The notes beneath the pieces are model-generated. The model was not told the DNA's origin, searched no databases, and saw only the letters and a list, made by a program, of their open reading frames with translations. From Scatavimonas merdigallinarum (GTDB lineage: Bacteria > Bacillota > Clostridia > Oscillospirales > Acutalibacteraceae): DNA of 57,392 nucleotides. Below are positions 33,340 through 42,969 of this stretch, piece after piece (position 1 is the first letter of the stretch; every line of letters begins with the position of its first letter). The DNA lies in NCBI GenBank assembly GCA_018713055.1, contig DVFW01000004.1, positions 1-57,392 of the forward strand, given 5' to 3'. Made by a program: the position numbers and the translations under genes.

Positions 33340-36300
33340 ATGGAAAAAAGAAATTGGACAGAAAACCAAATTCATGCAATTCGGGCCAGAAACGGTGCGC
33401 TGCTGGTTTCAGCCGCAGCTGGTTCCGGAAAAACGGCCGTTTTAGTTGAACGCGTGATCGAGCGAATTACAGACCCGGCCAACCCAACGGATGTAGACAA
33501 ACTTTTGGTGGTTACTTTTACAAGAGCCGCGGCGGCGGAGATGAAAGAGCGTATCACTTTCAAACTGGAGGAGATGCTCCAGCTTGACCCGCATAACTGC
33601 AACCTCCGCCGTCAGCAGCTTTTGCTTGCAAAAGCCAATATCAGCACAATTCACAGCTTCTGCAGTGAGCTGGTCAGAGAAAATTTTTATAAATTAGGTA
33701 TATCGCCGGATTACCGTCTGGCAGAAGAAAACGAGCTTTTGCTTTTACAATATGAGGCGGTCAACAATGTAATCGAAGCGCTTTATGAGCAAAACACCGC
33801 GCAAGAATTTTATCATTTTGCCAATGCGTTCAGCACAGCAAAAAGCGATTTTTTGCTGCAGCAGGTATTGCTGCGGCTGTATGATTTTTTACGAGCGCAC
33901 CCATTTCCAGACAGATGGCTTGCAGATAAAGAGAAAATGTACGATCCGGAAATTCCTGTTGAAAAAACGCAATGGGGACAGGTCATCACCGAGTATGCGC
34001 AGGCGGCCGCCGCTTTCTGCAAGGAACTGGCGGATGAATCCCTGCGCCTTTGGGAGCAGCTTCCGGATCTTGGGGAACCATTGCACGAACTGTTGTTAAA
34101 AGATGCCGGCAGTATCGAAAAAATTCAGGCTGCCGTAGGCCATGCATCGTGGGATGTGTGCCGCGCCTGTCTGCAGGCGTTTGACAGCAGAGCGCGTTTT
34201 GTCAGCGCAAAAGGCTATAAGGATGACCCTGTAAAATGCAAAATACAGGCCAACCGCGACTTATTAAAAAAAACACTGAAAACCCTCTCAGGTTTTTATC
34301 AACAGGAGCAACAGGAATGCAAAGAGGACATCTGCGCACTTTTGCCCGTTGTGCACCAGCTTTTTGGCGCGGTCCGCCTTTTTGCAGAAGAATACGGCCG
34401 GCTAAAGAACGAAAAAAATCTTGCAGATTATAACGATCTGGAACATTGGGCGCTGCACCTTTTGTTGGAAGAAACGGAAGACGGTTTTGCATTTACGCAG
34501 GCCGCGCAGGATACGGCGAGCCGTTTTGCAGAGGTTATGGTTGATGAATACCAGGACGCAAACGAGATTCAGGATTTAATTTTTCGCGCTGTCAGCCGCA
34601 ATGGGGAAAATCTGTTTGTCGTCGGTGACGTCAAACAGAGCATTTATGGATTTCGGCAGGCCATGCCCGCAATCTTTTTACGGCGAAAAAGCAACTATCC
34701 GCTTTATGATCCGCAAAAAGACATTTATCCGGCTAAAGTAATTTTGGACCGAAACTTCCGCAGCCGAAGCGGGGTTACTGCGGCGGTAAACTTTGTGTTC
34801 GGGCGTCTTATGTCGCAGCAGGTAGGGGATATGGATTATACGCAGGAGGAAGCGCTTCTGCCAGGCGCGCAATATCCCTTAGATCAAAGTCCCGATTTGG
34901 CGTTTCATCTGTTGCATACAGGCGCACAGGAACAGGAAGAAACCGATATTTTAGAAGCGCGACATATTGCATCCATCATTCACCGTTATATGGATACTTA
35001 CCAGATTACAGAGAGAAACAGCACGCGCGCAGCAAAATACGGAGATTTCTGCATTTTGCTGCGCGGTGTCAGCAATCATGCGGAACTATATGTAAAAGAG
35101 CTTATAAACTGCGGGATTCCGGCCGCAGCGCAATCGGGCGGCGGATTCCTCTCTTTGCAGGAGGTGTCCGTCATGCTGGCCTATCTGCGCATACTGGACA
35201 ACCCCTTGCAGGATATCCCGCTTTTAACCGTACTGCTCAGCCCAATTGGAGGGTTTACTGCAGACGACCTTGCAAAAATACGTGCAGAAAAACCGGAAGG
35301 TAGGCTGCTTTTTGCCTTAAAGGCATATGCCCAAGCCGGAAACCGTCGCGCACGCGATTTTTTAGCAGAAACAGACGCCTTCCGCCGGAAAGCGGCTACC
35401 ACCCCAACCGATCTGTTGATTCAGTCTATTTATACCAAAACAGGCTATACGGCTGTTATACAGGCTTCAGAAGGCGGCGGCGCGGCGCTTTCCCATCTTC
35501 GTCTGCTGCAGGAGCATGCCAAGAGCTTTGAGCGCTCCGGCTATAAAGGCCTTGGGAGCTTTATCCGTTTTATTGACAAGCTGCAGGAAAGAAACGGAGA
35601 CTTGCCTTCAGGAAACAGTTTTCAAGGGGACGATTGTGTCAGAGTCATGAGTATTCACCATTCCAAAGGCCTGGAATTTCCAGTTTGCTTTATCGCCGCT
35701 ACGGCCAGAAGCTTTAAAAGCGATAAGGCGGACGAAGTGCTTTTACACGGAGAACTTGGCATTGGAATCCGCAAAAAGGATCCTGTCAATCATTGCAGGT
35801 ACACAACCATGCCCAGACAGGCTGTGGCGCTTGCAATCGACAGGGAAAGCAAATCGGAAGAATTGCGCATATTGTATGTCGCCATGACAAGAGCAAAAGA
35901 AAAGCTATATATCATTGGCAGCCAGAAAGACCCGCAGCGGTATTTAAAAGGAGTTGCAGCAAAATTAGGGCAGGGGGGGGGACTGTCTCCTTATATCGTG
36001 CGCAGCGCCAATTCTATTTTAACCTGGATCACGCAGTGTGCGCTGCTGCACCCTTCCGGTGGGCAACTGCGGGAGCTTGCCGGTATGCCGCAGGCCGTGC
36101 CGCAGGAGGATTGCAGCCAATGGGATATACAGCTGATCGAATCTGTAGAATCTTCAGTGGAATATAACGGCGTACCATCCATACCGGAAAAACAAGCGCC
36201 GCCGTGCAATCTGGATGTGGTCATTAGGAGGATTACAGCGCCATATCCGCATCATTTGTTGACAAAGATCCCCGCCAAGGTTGCCGCATCGGATCTTGCG

Positions 36301-36879
36301 CACCAACAACTCAGCACGCGCTACGCCTTCACCACACGGCCTGCCTTTCTGCATAAAGGGGCGATGACAGGGGCGGAAAGGGGTACGGCGCTGCACAGCT
36401 TTATGCAATTTGCAGATTTTGAGGCTTATTTGAAAAACCCGTATCAGGAAATTCACCGCCTTTCCACAAACGGTTTTCTTACGCCGCGGCAAACGCAGGC
36501 GCTCAATTTGGAACAGCTTACAAATTGTCTGACAAGCGGCGTGCTGCAAAGATACCGTAAAGCCCAAAAAACATACAGGGAGTTTCGCTTTACGGTAAAA
36601 ATAAAGGCGGGCCTTGCGGATCAAACGCTCGGCCCACCGTATAGCGATGCACAAATGATTTTGCAGGGCGCTGTTGACTGCGCCTTTGAGGAAAACGGCG
36701 CGGTAGTGATTGTGGATTATAAATCAGACCATGCAAAAGACATGAAGCAGTTGTGCGAAAAATATAAAACGCAGCTTCTTTTGTATAAAAACGCGATGGA
36801 ACAGTGTACGGGCCTTCCTGTCGCAGAATGCATTTTATATTCGTTTTATTTTAACGACTTTTGCACAGTTACATTATAG
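33340..36879 (+). CDS. addA: ATP-dependent helicase/nuclease subunit A
   Basis: A 1179-residue UvrD-type helicase with a C-terminal RecB-family nuclease. Walker A is SAAAGSGKTAVLVERV (~24-39), VMVDEYQDANEIQ is the Walker B region, and GDVKQSIYGFR and VAMTRAKEKLY are further SF1 motifs. VIVDYKSDHAK near ~1130 is the nuclease motif. A run of nine G bases (35973-35981) lies in frame. The end overlaps the convergent WYL gene by 6 bases. Confidence 0.95.
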   Translation: MEKRNWTENQIHAIRARNGALLVSAAAGSGKTAVLVERVIERITDPANPTDVDKLLVVTFTRAAAAEMKERITFKLEEMLQLDPHNCNLRRQQLLLAKANISTIHSFCSELVRENFYKLGISPDYRLAEENELLLLQYEAVNNVIEALYEQNTAQEFYHFANAFSTAKSDFLLQQVLLRLYDFLRAHPFPDRWLADKEKMYDPEIPVEKTQWGQVITEYAQAAAAFCKELADESLRLWEQLPDLGEPLHELLLKDAGSIEKIQAAVGHASWDVCRACLQAFDSRARFVSAKGYKDDPVKCKIQANRDLLKKTLKTLSGFYQQEQQECKEDICALLPVVHQLFGAVRLFAEEYGRLKNEKNLADYNDLEHWALHLLLEETEDGFAFTQAAQDTASRFAEVMVDEYQDANEIQDLIFRAVSRNGENLFVVGDVKQSIYGFRQAMPAIFLRRKSNYPLYDPQKDIYPAKVILDRNFRSRSGVTAAVNFVFGRLMSQQVGDMDYTQEEALLPGAQYPLDQSPDLAFHLLHTGAQEQEETDILEARHIASIIHRYMDTYQITERNSTRAAKYGDFCILLRGVSNHAELYVKELINCGIPAAAQSGGGFLSLQEVSVMLAYLRILDNPLQDIPLLTVLLSPIGGFTADDLAKIRAEKPEGRLLFALKAYAQAGNRRARDFLAETDAFRRKAATTPTDLLIQSIYTKTGYTAVIQASEGGGAALSHLRLLQEHAKSFERSGYKGLGSFIRFIDKLQERNGDLPSGNSFQGDDCVRVMSIHHSKGLEFPVCFIAATARSFKSDKADEVLLHGELGIGIRKKDPVNHCRYTTMPRQAVALAIDRESKSEELRILYVAMTRAKEKLYIIGSQKDPQRYLKGVAAKLGQGGGLSPYIVRSANSILTWITQCALLHPSGGQLRELAGMPQAVPQEDCSQWDIQLIESVESSVEYNGVPSIPEKQAPPCNLDVVIRRITAPYPHHLLTKIPAKVAASDLAHQQLSTRYAFTTRPAFLHKGAMTGAERGTALHSFMQFADFEAYLKNPYQEIHRLSTNGFLTPRQTQALNLEQLTNCLTSGVLQRYRKAQKTYREFRFTVKIKAGLADQTLGPPYSDAQMILQGAVDCAFEENGAVVIVDYKSDHAKDMKQLCEKYKTQLLLYKNAMEQCTGLPVAECILYSFYFNDFCTVTL

Positions 36880-37890
36880 AAGGCCCTTTTCCTGCGGTGT
36901 TTTCGCAATTGCCGCAAGCTTTTGTTCCAGCATGGTTTGCAGTTTGTGCGGCGCGCATACATGTACCCTGTCGCAAAGTGGCAACAACCAGTCGGCAAGA
37001 CCGTTGCTGATATATACGCTTGTCCGCAGCAGAAAACGCTCCTTGCCTTTATTCATAACCTCGCAGCCGGAACCGAATCGGTCCAGCATAATTTCCAAAA
37101 CGCTGTTTTTACATAAAAGCTCCAGTTCACACTGCGCTCCGGGATACATCATAATATTTTTTCGCACATAATCGGCTGTGTCAAACGCGCCGGTATAACC
37201 GCTCACCTGGCTGTGCGGCCTTGCGCTTTCCTGCGTGATCTGCGCCATTTTCATACGATCCAAACGGTAATTACTCAGGTTGTCGTATTTTTCGTAATTG
37301 CCTACCAGATAATAACGGTCGTTTGCCCATACAAGTGCATAAGGGCTGATAACAAAGTCACGGTCCTTTTTTAAAACGGCCTGATTGTCTTCAATCTTAT
37401 AATGGCAGTAGGTAAAGGCAATCTTTTTATTTTGTGCAATTGCGTGGTTGACCGCGTCGATAATATAATAAATTTGTTCATTCTTAAATTTTAAACGGCT
37501 GTCGATATGCAGCTGAGGCGCAACCTCCCTGGATTGATAGACGCTTAAAAAGGCCAGAAGCTTTTTTGAAAGCTCTCTGGTCTTTTTTTCCGTAATAAAC
37601 GGCGCGCTTGCAATCGCATCTAGCAGAAGACGGATTTCCGCTACTTCAAATTCCCTTTCAGCGAGGAAAAAACCATCCTTTGCCGCATAGGCTCTGGAAA
37701 CATCCAGCCCATACGCGCACAGAGCGTTAATATCGTCATAGATTGCCTTGCGTCCGCTTTCAACAGACCGTTCCTTTAAAAAATCCATAATTTTTGCGGC
37801 GGTTACGGGGTGTTCGTCATCACTGTATGTTTTTAAAAAATCCAGCACATATAAAAGTTTTAAACGTCTGGTATAGGTTTTCTTTTCCAT
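36874..37890 (-). CDS. WYL-domain transcriptional regulator
   Basis: A 338-residue protein with an N-terminal winged helix-turn-helix (KLLYVLDFLKTYSDDEHPVTAAKIMDFL, near 10-40) and a central WYL domain (KIAFTYCHYKIEDN ... FVISPYALVWANDRYYLVGNYE, ~155-215). WYL domains sense nucleic-acid or small ligands in DNA-damage and defence regulators. It converges on and overlaps addA by 6 bases, and lies 4 bases behind an oxidoreductase gene on its own strand, so it may be the last gene of a three-gene transcript. Its targets are unknown. Confidence 0.88.
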   Translation of the reverse strand: MEKKTYTRRLKLLYVLDFLKTYSDDEHPVTAAKIMDFLKERSVESGRKAIYDDINALCAYGLDVSRAYAAKDGFFLAEREFEVAEIRLLLDAIASAPFITEKKTRELSKKLLAFLSVYQSREVAPQLHIDSRLKFKNEQIYYIIDAVNHAIAQNKKIAFTYCHYKIEDNQAVLKKDRDFVISPYALVWANDRYYLVGNYEKYDNLSNYRLDRMKMAQITQESARPHSQVSGYTGAFDTADYVRKNIMMYPGAQCELELLCKNSVLEIMLDRFGSGCEVMNKGKERFLLRTSVYISNGLADWLLPLCDRVHVCAPHKLQTMLEQKLAAIAKTPQEKGLL

Positions 37891-37894
37891 CCTG

Positions 37895-39496
37895 TCACCC
37901 CATTTCCTTATTTTTTAAAACGGCTTCCGCACATTTTATACCGTCTACCGCGGCAGAAATAATCCCGCCTGCATAGCCTGCGCCTTCTCCGCATGGGTAA
38001 AGCCCTTTGACATTGCTCGATTGCATACTTTCGTTACGCAGAATCCGCACAGGAGAAGAGCTTCTGGTTTCAACGCCGGTTAAAAGCGCGTCGCCGTCTG
38101 CAAAGCCTTCCAGTTTGTTCTGCATTGCATAAAGCCCTCCTGCAAGCGATTGCGCAATAGATTCCGGAAAAAGCGTGTGCAGATCTGCAAATTGCGTGCC
38201 GGGGCGATAGCTTGGCAAAATGCTTCCAAAGCAGGAAGAGGAACGTCTTTGCAAAAAATCGCAAACTCTCTGCACCGGGGCAAAGTAACGGCCGCCTCCA
38301 GCTGAAAATGCTTTCTCTTCCAAACGTCTCTGGTAATAAACGCCTGCCAGTACGTCGCTGCTTTGAAAGTCAGAAGGGCCTACGCCAACCAGCAGCGCGC
38401 TGTTGGAGTTTATTGCGTTTCTTGCAAAATGGCTCATTCCATTCGTTACAACGCCGCTCTCCTCGCTGGCGGCGGCCACAACAAAGCCGCCAGGACACAT
38501 GCAGAATGTGTACACGCCGCGCCCGTTTGGCAGATGTGTGGCAAGCTTATAATCAGCGGCGCCCAGCCTGCCTGTTCCTGCACTCAGGCCGTATTGCGCC
38601 CGGTCGATCGCAGCGCGCAAATGCTCAATGCGAACACCAACAGAAAACGGCTTCTGTTCCATTGCAATCCGTCTGTTTTTCAGCATGGTAAATGTGTCCC
38701 GCGCACTGTGGCCGATTGCAAGAACCAGCGCTTGCGCAGGTATTTGCTCTTTTTTTCCGTTTTTAGCAATCAAAGCCCCGGTAATCCGATTGTTCTTAAT
38801 TAAAAGGTCTTCCAGTTGCGTGTCAAATAAAAAAGTGCCGCCAAGCGCCAAAATTTGTTTTCGAATATTTTTTACTACGCCGGGCAGCCTGTCTGAACCT
38901 ATATGTGGCTTTGCGTTGTATAAAATTTCTTCAGGTGCGCCGGCTTTGACCAGTTCCTGCAGTACCTTCCCTGCGCGGTCATCCTTTGTGCCCGTGGTTA
39001 ATTTCCCGTCCGAAAAGGTGCCGGCGCCGCCTTCTCCAAATTGCACGTTGGAATTTATAGCAAGTTTGCCGCTATCCCAAAAACGCCTTATATCTTTACT
39101 GCGGCGTTCCACGTCAGATCCACGCTCCAATACAATGGGCGAGGCGCCGCACTGTGCAAAAATCAAGGCGGCAAACAGCCCGGCCGGACCAGCGCCGGCA
39201 ATCACCGGACGAAAGGAAGCGCGGCTTTTTGCGGGCAACGGATAAGAATATGGCTGTACAATGGAAGCATGAATATTTTTACAACGCGCCAGAACGCTGC
39301 GTTCCTCTTTTTTTATTACAACGTCAAGTGCAGCGGTAAAATGCACGTTGTTTTTTCTTCGCGCATCGACAGACCGCTTAAAAAGCGAAACATGTGCGAT
39401 TGCGCTTCGTTCAATTCTCAGCGCCTTTGCAGCTGCATCTGTAAGTGCGTTGTCATGATAAGTAAGGGGAAGCTTTATATTTGTAATCCGTATCAT
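37895..39496 (-). CDS. FAD-dependent oxidoreductase (UbiH/BaiN-unrelated NAD(P)/FAD family)
   Basis: A 533-residue flavoprotein. After an N-terminal ~95-residue ferredoxin-like or DNA-independent domain comes the dinucleotide fold VIAGAGPAGLFAALIFAQCGA. The nucleotide-binding and C-terminal parts include FGEGGAGTFSDGKLTTG, LVLAIGHSARDT and LYPCGEGAGYAGGIISAAVDG. It matches the FAD-dependent dehydrogenase group seen in many Clostridia; the reaction is unknown. The start is set at 39496, where the ATG overlaps the previous stop (ATGA); an earlier in-frame start at 39565 lies inside the upstream gene. Confidence 0.85.
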   Translation of the reverse strand: MIRITNIKLPLTYHDNALTDAAAKALRIERSAIAHVSLFKRSVDARRKNNVHFTAALDVVIKKEERSVLARCKNIHASIVQPYSYPLPAKSRASFRPVIAGAGPAGLFAALIFAQCGASPIVLERGSDVERRSKDIRRFWDSGKLAINSNVQFGEGGAGTFSDGKLTTGTKDDRAGKVLQELVKAGAPEEILYNAKPHIGSDRLPGVVKNIRKQILALGGTFLFDTQLEDLLIKNNRITGALIAKNGKKEQIPAQALVLAIGHSARDTFTMLKNRRIAMEQKPFSVGVRIEHLRAAIDRAQYGLSAGTGRLGAADYKLATHLPNGRGVYTFCMCPGGFVVAAASEESGVVTNGMSHFARNAINSNSALLVGVGPSDFQSSDVLAGVYYQRRLEEKAFSAGGGRYFAPVQRVCDFLQRRSSSCFGSILPSYRPGTQFADLHTLFPESIAQSLAGGLYAMQNKLEGFADGDALLTGVETRSSSPVRILRNESMQSSNVKGLYPCGEGAGYAGGIISAAVDGIKCAEAVLKNKEMG

Positions 39497-40797
39497 AAGA
39501 CATTTATTCCTTCGCTGCATATTTGCCGTGCGGCGTTTTGACCTGCCAATATGCCAGATACCCATGCCCAGTGCAGATTATAACCGCCGCACATACCGTC
39601 AATATCAACTACTTCACCGGCAAGAAAAAGCCCTGCACAACGTTTGGAAGCCATGGTACGAAAATCTATTTCGTCAGCAGGCACGCCGCCGGCTGTTACC
39701 TGCGCCGTTTCAAAGCTGGAGGGCGCGCAGGGCGTCACGCGAAAATCCTTTAAAAGCGCCGCAAGTGTTCCCAGTTCTTTTTTTGAAAGGTTGCCCGCTG
39801 CTTTTGCCAGCGGCTGAATGCCGCCTGCTTTGCAAAGCGTGGCTGCAATGCGGCTGTGCACCAACCCTGTTAACAGCGTGGGCGCAGGGAAATCCCCGCC
39901 GCGTGCATGGCGCTGCAAATGTAAAAACAGTTCGCTTTGTGTATAATCGGGGAAAAAATCAAAAGAAAGCGCCGTTTGTCTGCAAGGTTTGCCGTCTACC
40001 GTGTGCAGATGGAAAAACGCATTAATTTTACGCGAAAGCTGAAACATGCAAATACCGGAAACAGCTTTTTCTGTAAACTGTACTTCACCGTCTTCCTGCG
40101 CGGCAGGTACACCGTCGCAAATAAGCTTAACACGGCAGCGGGCGCGCAGGCCCTTTAAAGAACCGATAAACGCCTCCTGCACAAAAACAGGCGCAAGCGA
40201 TGGGAAAAGCGGTGTGACCGTATGTCCCAGCGTCTGTAATAGCGTATAACCACGATTGCCGTCCCCAAGCTTTGGAGATGCAAGCCCGCCTGTTGCCGCT
40301 ACTAAGCTTGTACAGGCAATTTCTTTGTCTCTGCTATGTAAAATAAACCCGCTGCTTTTTGTTTTTCTGATGGCGTCTATCGGTGTATTGCATAATTCAT
40401 GCACCTGTAAAACCTGCAGCTGCAGACGAAGAACATCCAGTACAGACGCAGCATGGTTGCTGCATGGGTAGATTCTTCCGCTGCTGTCGCAGTAGGTGAA
40501 CAGTCCCATCTGCTTCCATATATTCTGCATATATCTATTGTCATATCTGGCAAAAAGCGAAAAAAGCTGCGCCTGGCCGCTTCCAAAATATCGCTCGGCG
40601 GAAAGATCTGTATTGCCAAGATTACACCGCCCGTTTCCAGTAGCCAAAAGTTTTTTACCCACACGCGGCATTTTTTCAACCACAGTTACGGTTTGTCCGG
40701 TTTTCTTTAAAATTCCTGCAGCACTGACCGCAGCCATCAATCCGGCAGCGCCTCCGCCCAAAACAGCAACGTCTGCAAATATTTTCTCTTTCGGCAT
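39493..40797 (-). CDS. BaiN/HI0933-family flavoprotein
   Basis: A 434-residue flavoprotein. The FAD fold is VAVLGGGAAGLMAAVSAA near the N-terminus, KMPRVGKKLLATGNGRCNLGN is the family stretch, and the C-terminus has GLFLAGEVVDIDGMCGGYNLHWAWVSG. The family contains BaiN and uncharacterised flavin reductases; the substrate cannot be inferred. It is coupled to the next gene by a 4-base overlap. No clear GGAGG site is visible close to the start. Confidence 0.88.
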   Translation of the reverse strand: MPKEKIFADVAVLGGGAAGLMAAVSAAGILKKTGQTVTVVEKMPRVGKKLLATGNGRCNLGNTDLSAERYFGSGQAQLFSLFARYDNRYMQNIWKQMGLFTYCDSSGRIYPCSNHAASVLDVLRLQLQVLQVHELCNTPIDAIRKTKSSGFILHSRDKEIACTSLVAATGGLASPKLGDGNRGYTLLQTLGHTVTPLFPSLAPVFVQEAFIGSLKGLRARCRVKLICDGVPAAQEDGEVQFTEKAVSGICMFQLSRKINAFFHLHTVDGKPCRQTALSFDFFPDYTQSELFLHLQRHARGGDFPAPTLLTGLVHSRIAATLCKAGGIQPLAKAAGNLSKKELGTLAALLKDFRVTPCAPSSFETAQVTAGGVPADEIDFRTMASKRCAGLFLAGEVVDIDGMCGGYNLHWAWVSGILAGQNAARQICSEGINVL

Positions 40798-40875
40798 AAT
40801 CTATAATACCCGCCTTTATAATAAAGCAGGGCAACCTGTAAAAGATTGCCCTTACATATAATCATACAATAAAAT

Positions 40876-41382
40876 TTAGCCGCCCGCAACCATTTTAATA
40901 AACCAGGGAATTACATAGGTAATAATGGTCATAATCGCCGCGGCTCCCAAAACACCGCAGCCTATGCTGATAACCGCGTCCTTAATTTTAAATTTAAATA
41001 AAGCGGCGACGAGCGCGCCGGTCCAGGCGCCCGTTCCAGGCAAAGGGATGGCGACAAACAAAAACAGGCCAAATTTTTTATGCTTCATAATTTTTGCCGC
41101 ATTTTTTTCTGCCTTTGCTTCCAGCCGATTAATCATTTTTACAAAGCGCGTGTTTTTGAGCCATTCAAATATTTTTTCTATAAAGAGCAAAATAAAGGGG
41201 ATAGGTAAAATATTCCCAATCAGGCAGATTGGAAGTGCAATCCATAAGTCGATGCCATAAACTGCTGCGGCAATTAATCCGCCGCGCAGTTCCAAAATGG
41301 GGCATAAAGAAATAATAAAAACAACCAGTTCGCCGGGAATACCAGCCAAAGCACTTATGATAGAATCAATAATGGCTTCCAA
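40876..41382 (-). CDS. small multi-drug export protein family
   Basis: A 168-residue integral membrane protein of the COG2426 / Sm_multidrug_ex family. It has GELVVFIISLCPILELRGGLIAA, a loop of basic charge (RLEAKAEKNAAKIMKHKKFG), FVAIPLPGTGAWTGALVAALF and a final helix. The family is named for export but its physiological role is poorly known. The start is a TTG with GGAGGG 8-9 bases upstream. It has its own promoter (41437-41465) back to back with that of the VanZ gene. Confidence 0.85.
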   Translation of the reverse strand: MEAIIDSIISALAGIPGELVVFIISLCPILELRGGLIAAAVYGIDLWIALPICLIGNILPIPFILLFIEKIFEWLKNTRFVKMINRLEAKAEKNAAKIMKHKKFGLFLFVAIPLPGTGAWTGALVAALFKFKIKDAVISIGCGVLGAAAIMTIITYVIPWFIKMVAGG

Positions 41383-41436
41383 ATTTTATCCCTCCGTACA
41401 ATTCGTAATAAAGTTCGTAAAAAACAAATCTTTGTA

Positions 41437-41465
41437 ATTATACAATATACAGATACACTTTGCAA
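41437..41465 (-). promoter_or_regulatory. promoter of the small export protein gene
   Basis: On the minus strand TTGCAA (41460-41465), a 17-base spacer and a perfect TATAAT (41437-41442). Confidence 0.65.
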
Positions 41466-41492
41466 GTAAAAGAAACATCTAGAAACGTGCGG

Positions 41493-41521
41493 TTGACAAC
41501 CTTTGTATAATTTTTTACAAT
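41493..41521 (+). promoter_or_regulatory. promoter of the VanZ-like gene
   Basis: TTGACA (41493-41498), a 17-base spacer and TACAAT (41516-41521), one base from consensus overall in the -10. It runs away from the promoter at 41437-41465. Confidence 0.7.
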
Positions 41522-41554
41522 GATGAAAGATTCTTTGCAAGTATGGGGGATTTT

Positions 41555-42034
41555 ATGTATCAAACCAAGAAGTCCAGGGGAGCGGGGCTTGTATTGATTT
41601 TGCTGTCTGTGTTAACCGTACTTTTTATTTTTAGCCGTTCCCTGCATAATGCACAAACCTCTGCGCTGGAAAGCGGCGGTATTGTCAATTTTCTGGGCGC
41701 TTTTTTTGCAGAAATCGGCATGACCCAGGATCAGGCTGATTTTTTTGTGCGAAAAATGGCGCATTTTTTTGAATTTTTTATAATGGGAATTTTTCTAACG
41801 CTTGCCGTACGTAAAAACAGCAGAAGAACGCTCGCAAAAAATTTGTTTTTTGTGCTTTTTCTTCTGCTTGCAGTTCCAATATGCGATGAATCACTACAGT
41901 ATGTTTCACCGGGTCGTTCGCCGGAAGTAAAAGATGTCTTGCTGGATTTTGCCGGCGCGTTTTGCGGGTTCTTATTGGTTTTTTTGATAGACAGGCTGCA
42001 TTTTCATTTTAACGGCAAAAAAAGAGGAAAATAA
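41555..42034 (+). CDS. VanZ-like membrane protein
   Basis: A 159-residue protein with four helices and the VanZ-family features: the hydrophobic start with LFIFSRSLHNAQT, VRKMAHFFEFFIMGIFL, the acidic motif CDESLQYVSPGRSPEVKDVLLDFAGAF split over loop and helix. VanZ confers low-level teicoplanin resistance in enterococci; chromosomal relatives are mostly of unknown function. The start at 41555 has GGGGGA 6 bases upstream. It is a single-gene unit with its own strong promoter. Confidence 0.85.
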   Translation: MYQTKKSRGAGLVLILLSVLTVLFIFSRSLHNAQTSALESGGIVNFLGAFFAEIGMTQDQADFFVRKMAHFFEFFIMGIFLTLAVRKNSRRTLAKNLFFVLFLLLAVPICDESLQYVSPGRSPEVKDVLLDFAGAFCGFLLVFLIDRLHFHFNGKKRGK

Positions 42035-42053
42035 AAGTTTTATCTTTGGGTTA

Positions 42054-42082
42054 TTGAAATCAGAACCAAAAAGCTGTATAAT
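42054..42082 (+). promoter_or_regulatory. promoter of nfnAB
   Basis: TTGAAA (42054-42059), a 17-base spacer and a perfect TATAAT (42077-42082). Transcription should begin near 42089, which makes an ATG at 42091 nearly leaderless and favours the later start at 42121. Confidence 0.7.
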
Positions 42083-42120
42083 ATATCTTCATGAACAAAT
42101 TAGGATTGGATGTGGGCAAG

Positions 42121-42969
42121 TTGTTTAAAATTGTGGAAAAAGCCGCTTTGAATCCCTCAATAACAAAAATGGTGATAGACGCGCCGTTTATTGCCAGAAA
42201 GGCGCTGCCGGGGCAGTTTATTATTCTGCGTGTAGATGAACATGGGGAGCGTATCCCTTTGACAATTGCCGATTATGACAGGGAAAAAGGTACGGTTACC
42301 ATTATATATCAAAAGGTTGGAAAAACCACGCTGCTGCTTGATACTTTGCAGCAGGGAGAAGCCATACTGGATTTTGTAGGGCCTTTGGGAAAGGCTTCGG
42401 AGCTGGAAGGCTATAAAAAGGCCGCCGTAATAGGCGGCGGCGCGGGATGCGCCATTGCTTATCCACAGGCAAAAGCGCTTTTTAATATGGGAACGCATGT
42501 TGATGTGATCGCAGGTTTCCGTAATAAAGAGTTGATTATTCTGGAAGATGAAATGAAAAAAGTCAGTCAGAACCTGACGGTTATGACTGACGATGGTTCA
42601 AACGACCATAAAGGCTTTGTTACAGATGCGCTTTTGGCAAACATTCAAAACGGCGCAGGCTATGATCTGGTCATTGCAATTGGGCCGATTCCCATGATGC
42701 GTGCTGTCAGCAATATGACCAAAGAATATGGGATAAAGACAATTGTTAGCATGAACCCCATTATGATCGACGGCACAGGAATGTGCGGCGGATGCCGGTT
42801 AACCGTAAATGGAGAAATGAAGTACGCCTGTGTGGACGGGCCGGATTTTGACGGCCATCAGGTCGATTTTGACGAGGCAATGAAGCGTTTGTCTATTTTT
42901 AAGGAGCAGGAGCAAAATGCGGTCAGAAATCCTGACTGCAGGCTGTTAAGGAGTGCGAATAATGGCTAA
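42121..42969 (+). CDS. nfnA: NADH-dependent ferredoxin:NADP+ oxidoreductase subunit A (NfnA)
   Basis: A ~282-residue FAD/NAD-binding protein of the NfnA / dihydroorotate-dehydrogenase-electron-transfer type. The FAD domain has PGQFIILRVDEHGERIPLTIAD, the NAD domain has AVIGGGAGCAIAYPQAKAL, and the C-terminal [2Fe-2S] site has GTGMCGGCRLTVNGEMKYACVDGP. NfnAB couples NADH and reduced ferredoxin to NADP+ reduction by electron bifurcation. I place the start at the TTG 42121, giving the family-like MFKIVEKAALNPS; an upstream ATG at 42091 is possible but would be at the transcription start. It overlaps nfnB. Confidence 0.88.
   Translation: MFKIVEKAALNPSITKMVIDAPFIARKALPGQFIILRVDEHGERIPLTIADYDREKGTVTIIYQKVGKTTLLLDTLQQGEAILDFVGPLGKASELEGYKKAAVIGGGAGCAIAYPQAKALFNMGTHVDVIAGFRNKELIILEDEMKKVSQNLTVMTDDGSNDHKGFVTDALLANIQNGAGYDLVIAIGPIPMMRAVSNMTKEYGIKTIVSMNPIMIDGTGMCGGCRLTVNGEMKYACVDGPDFDGHQVDFDEAMKRLSIFKEQEQNAVRNPDCRLLRSANNG

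Noticed and set aside
38212..39245. Open frames on the plus strand
   Set aside because: They run opposite the flavoprotein gene, whose FAD motifs are clear; the frames look like compositional shadows.
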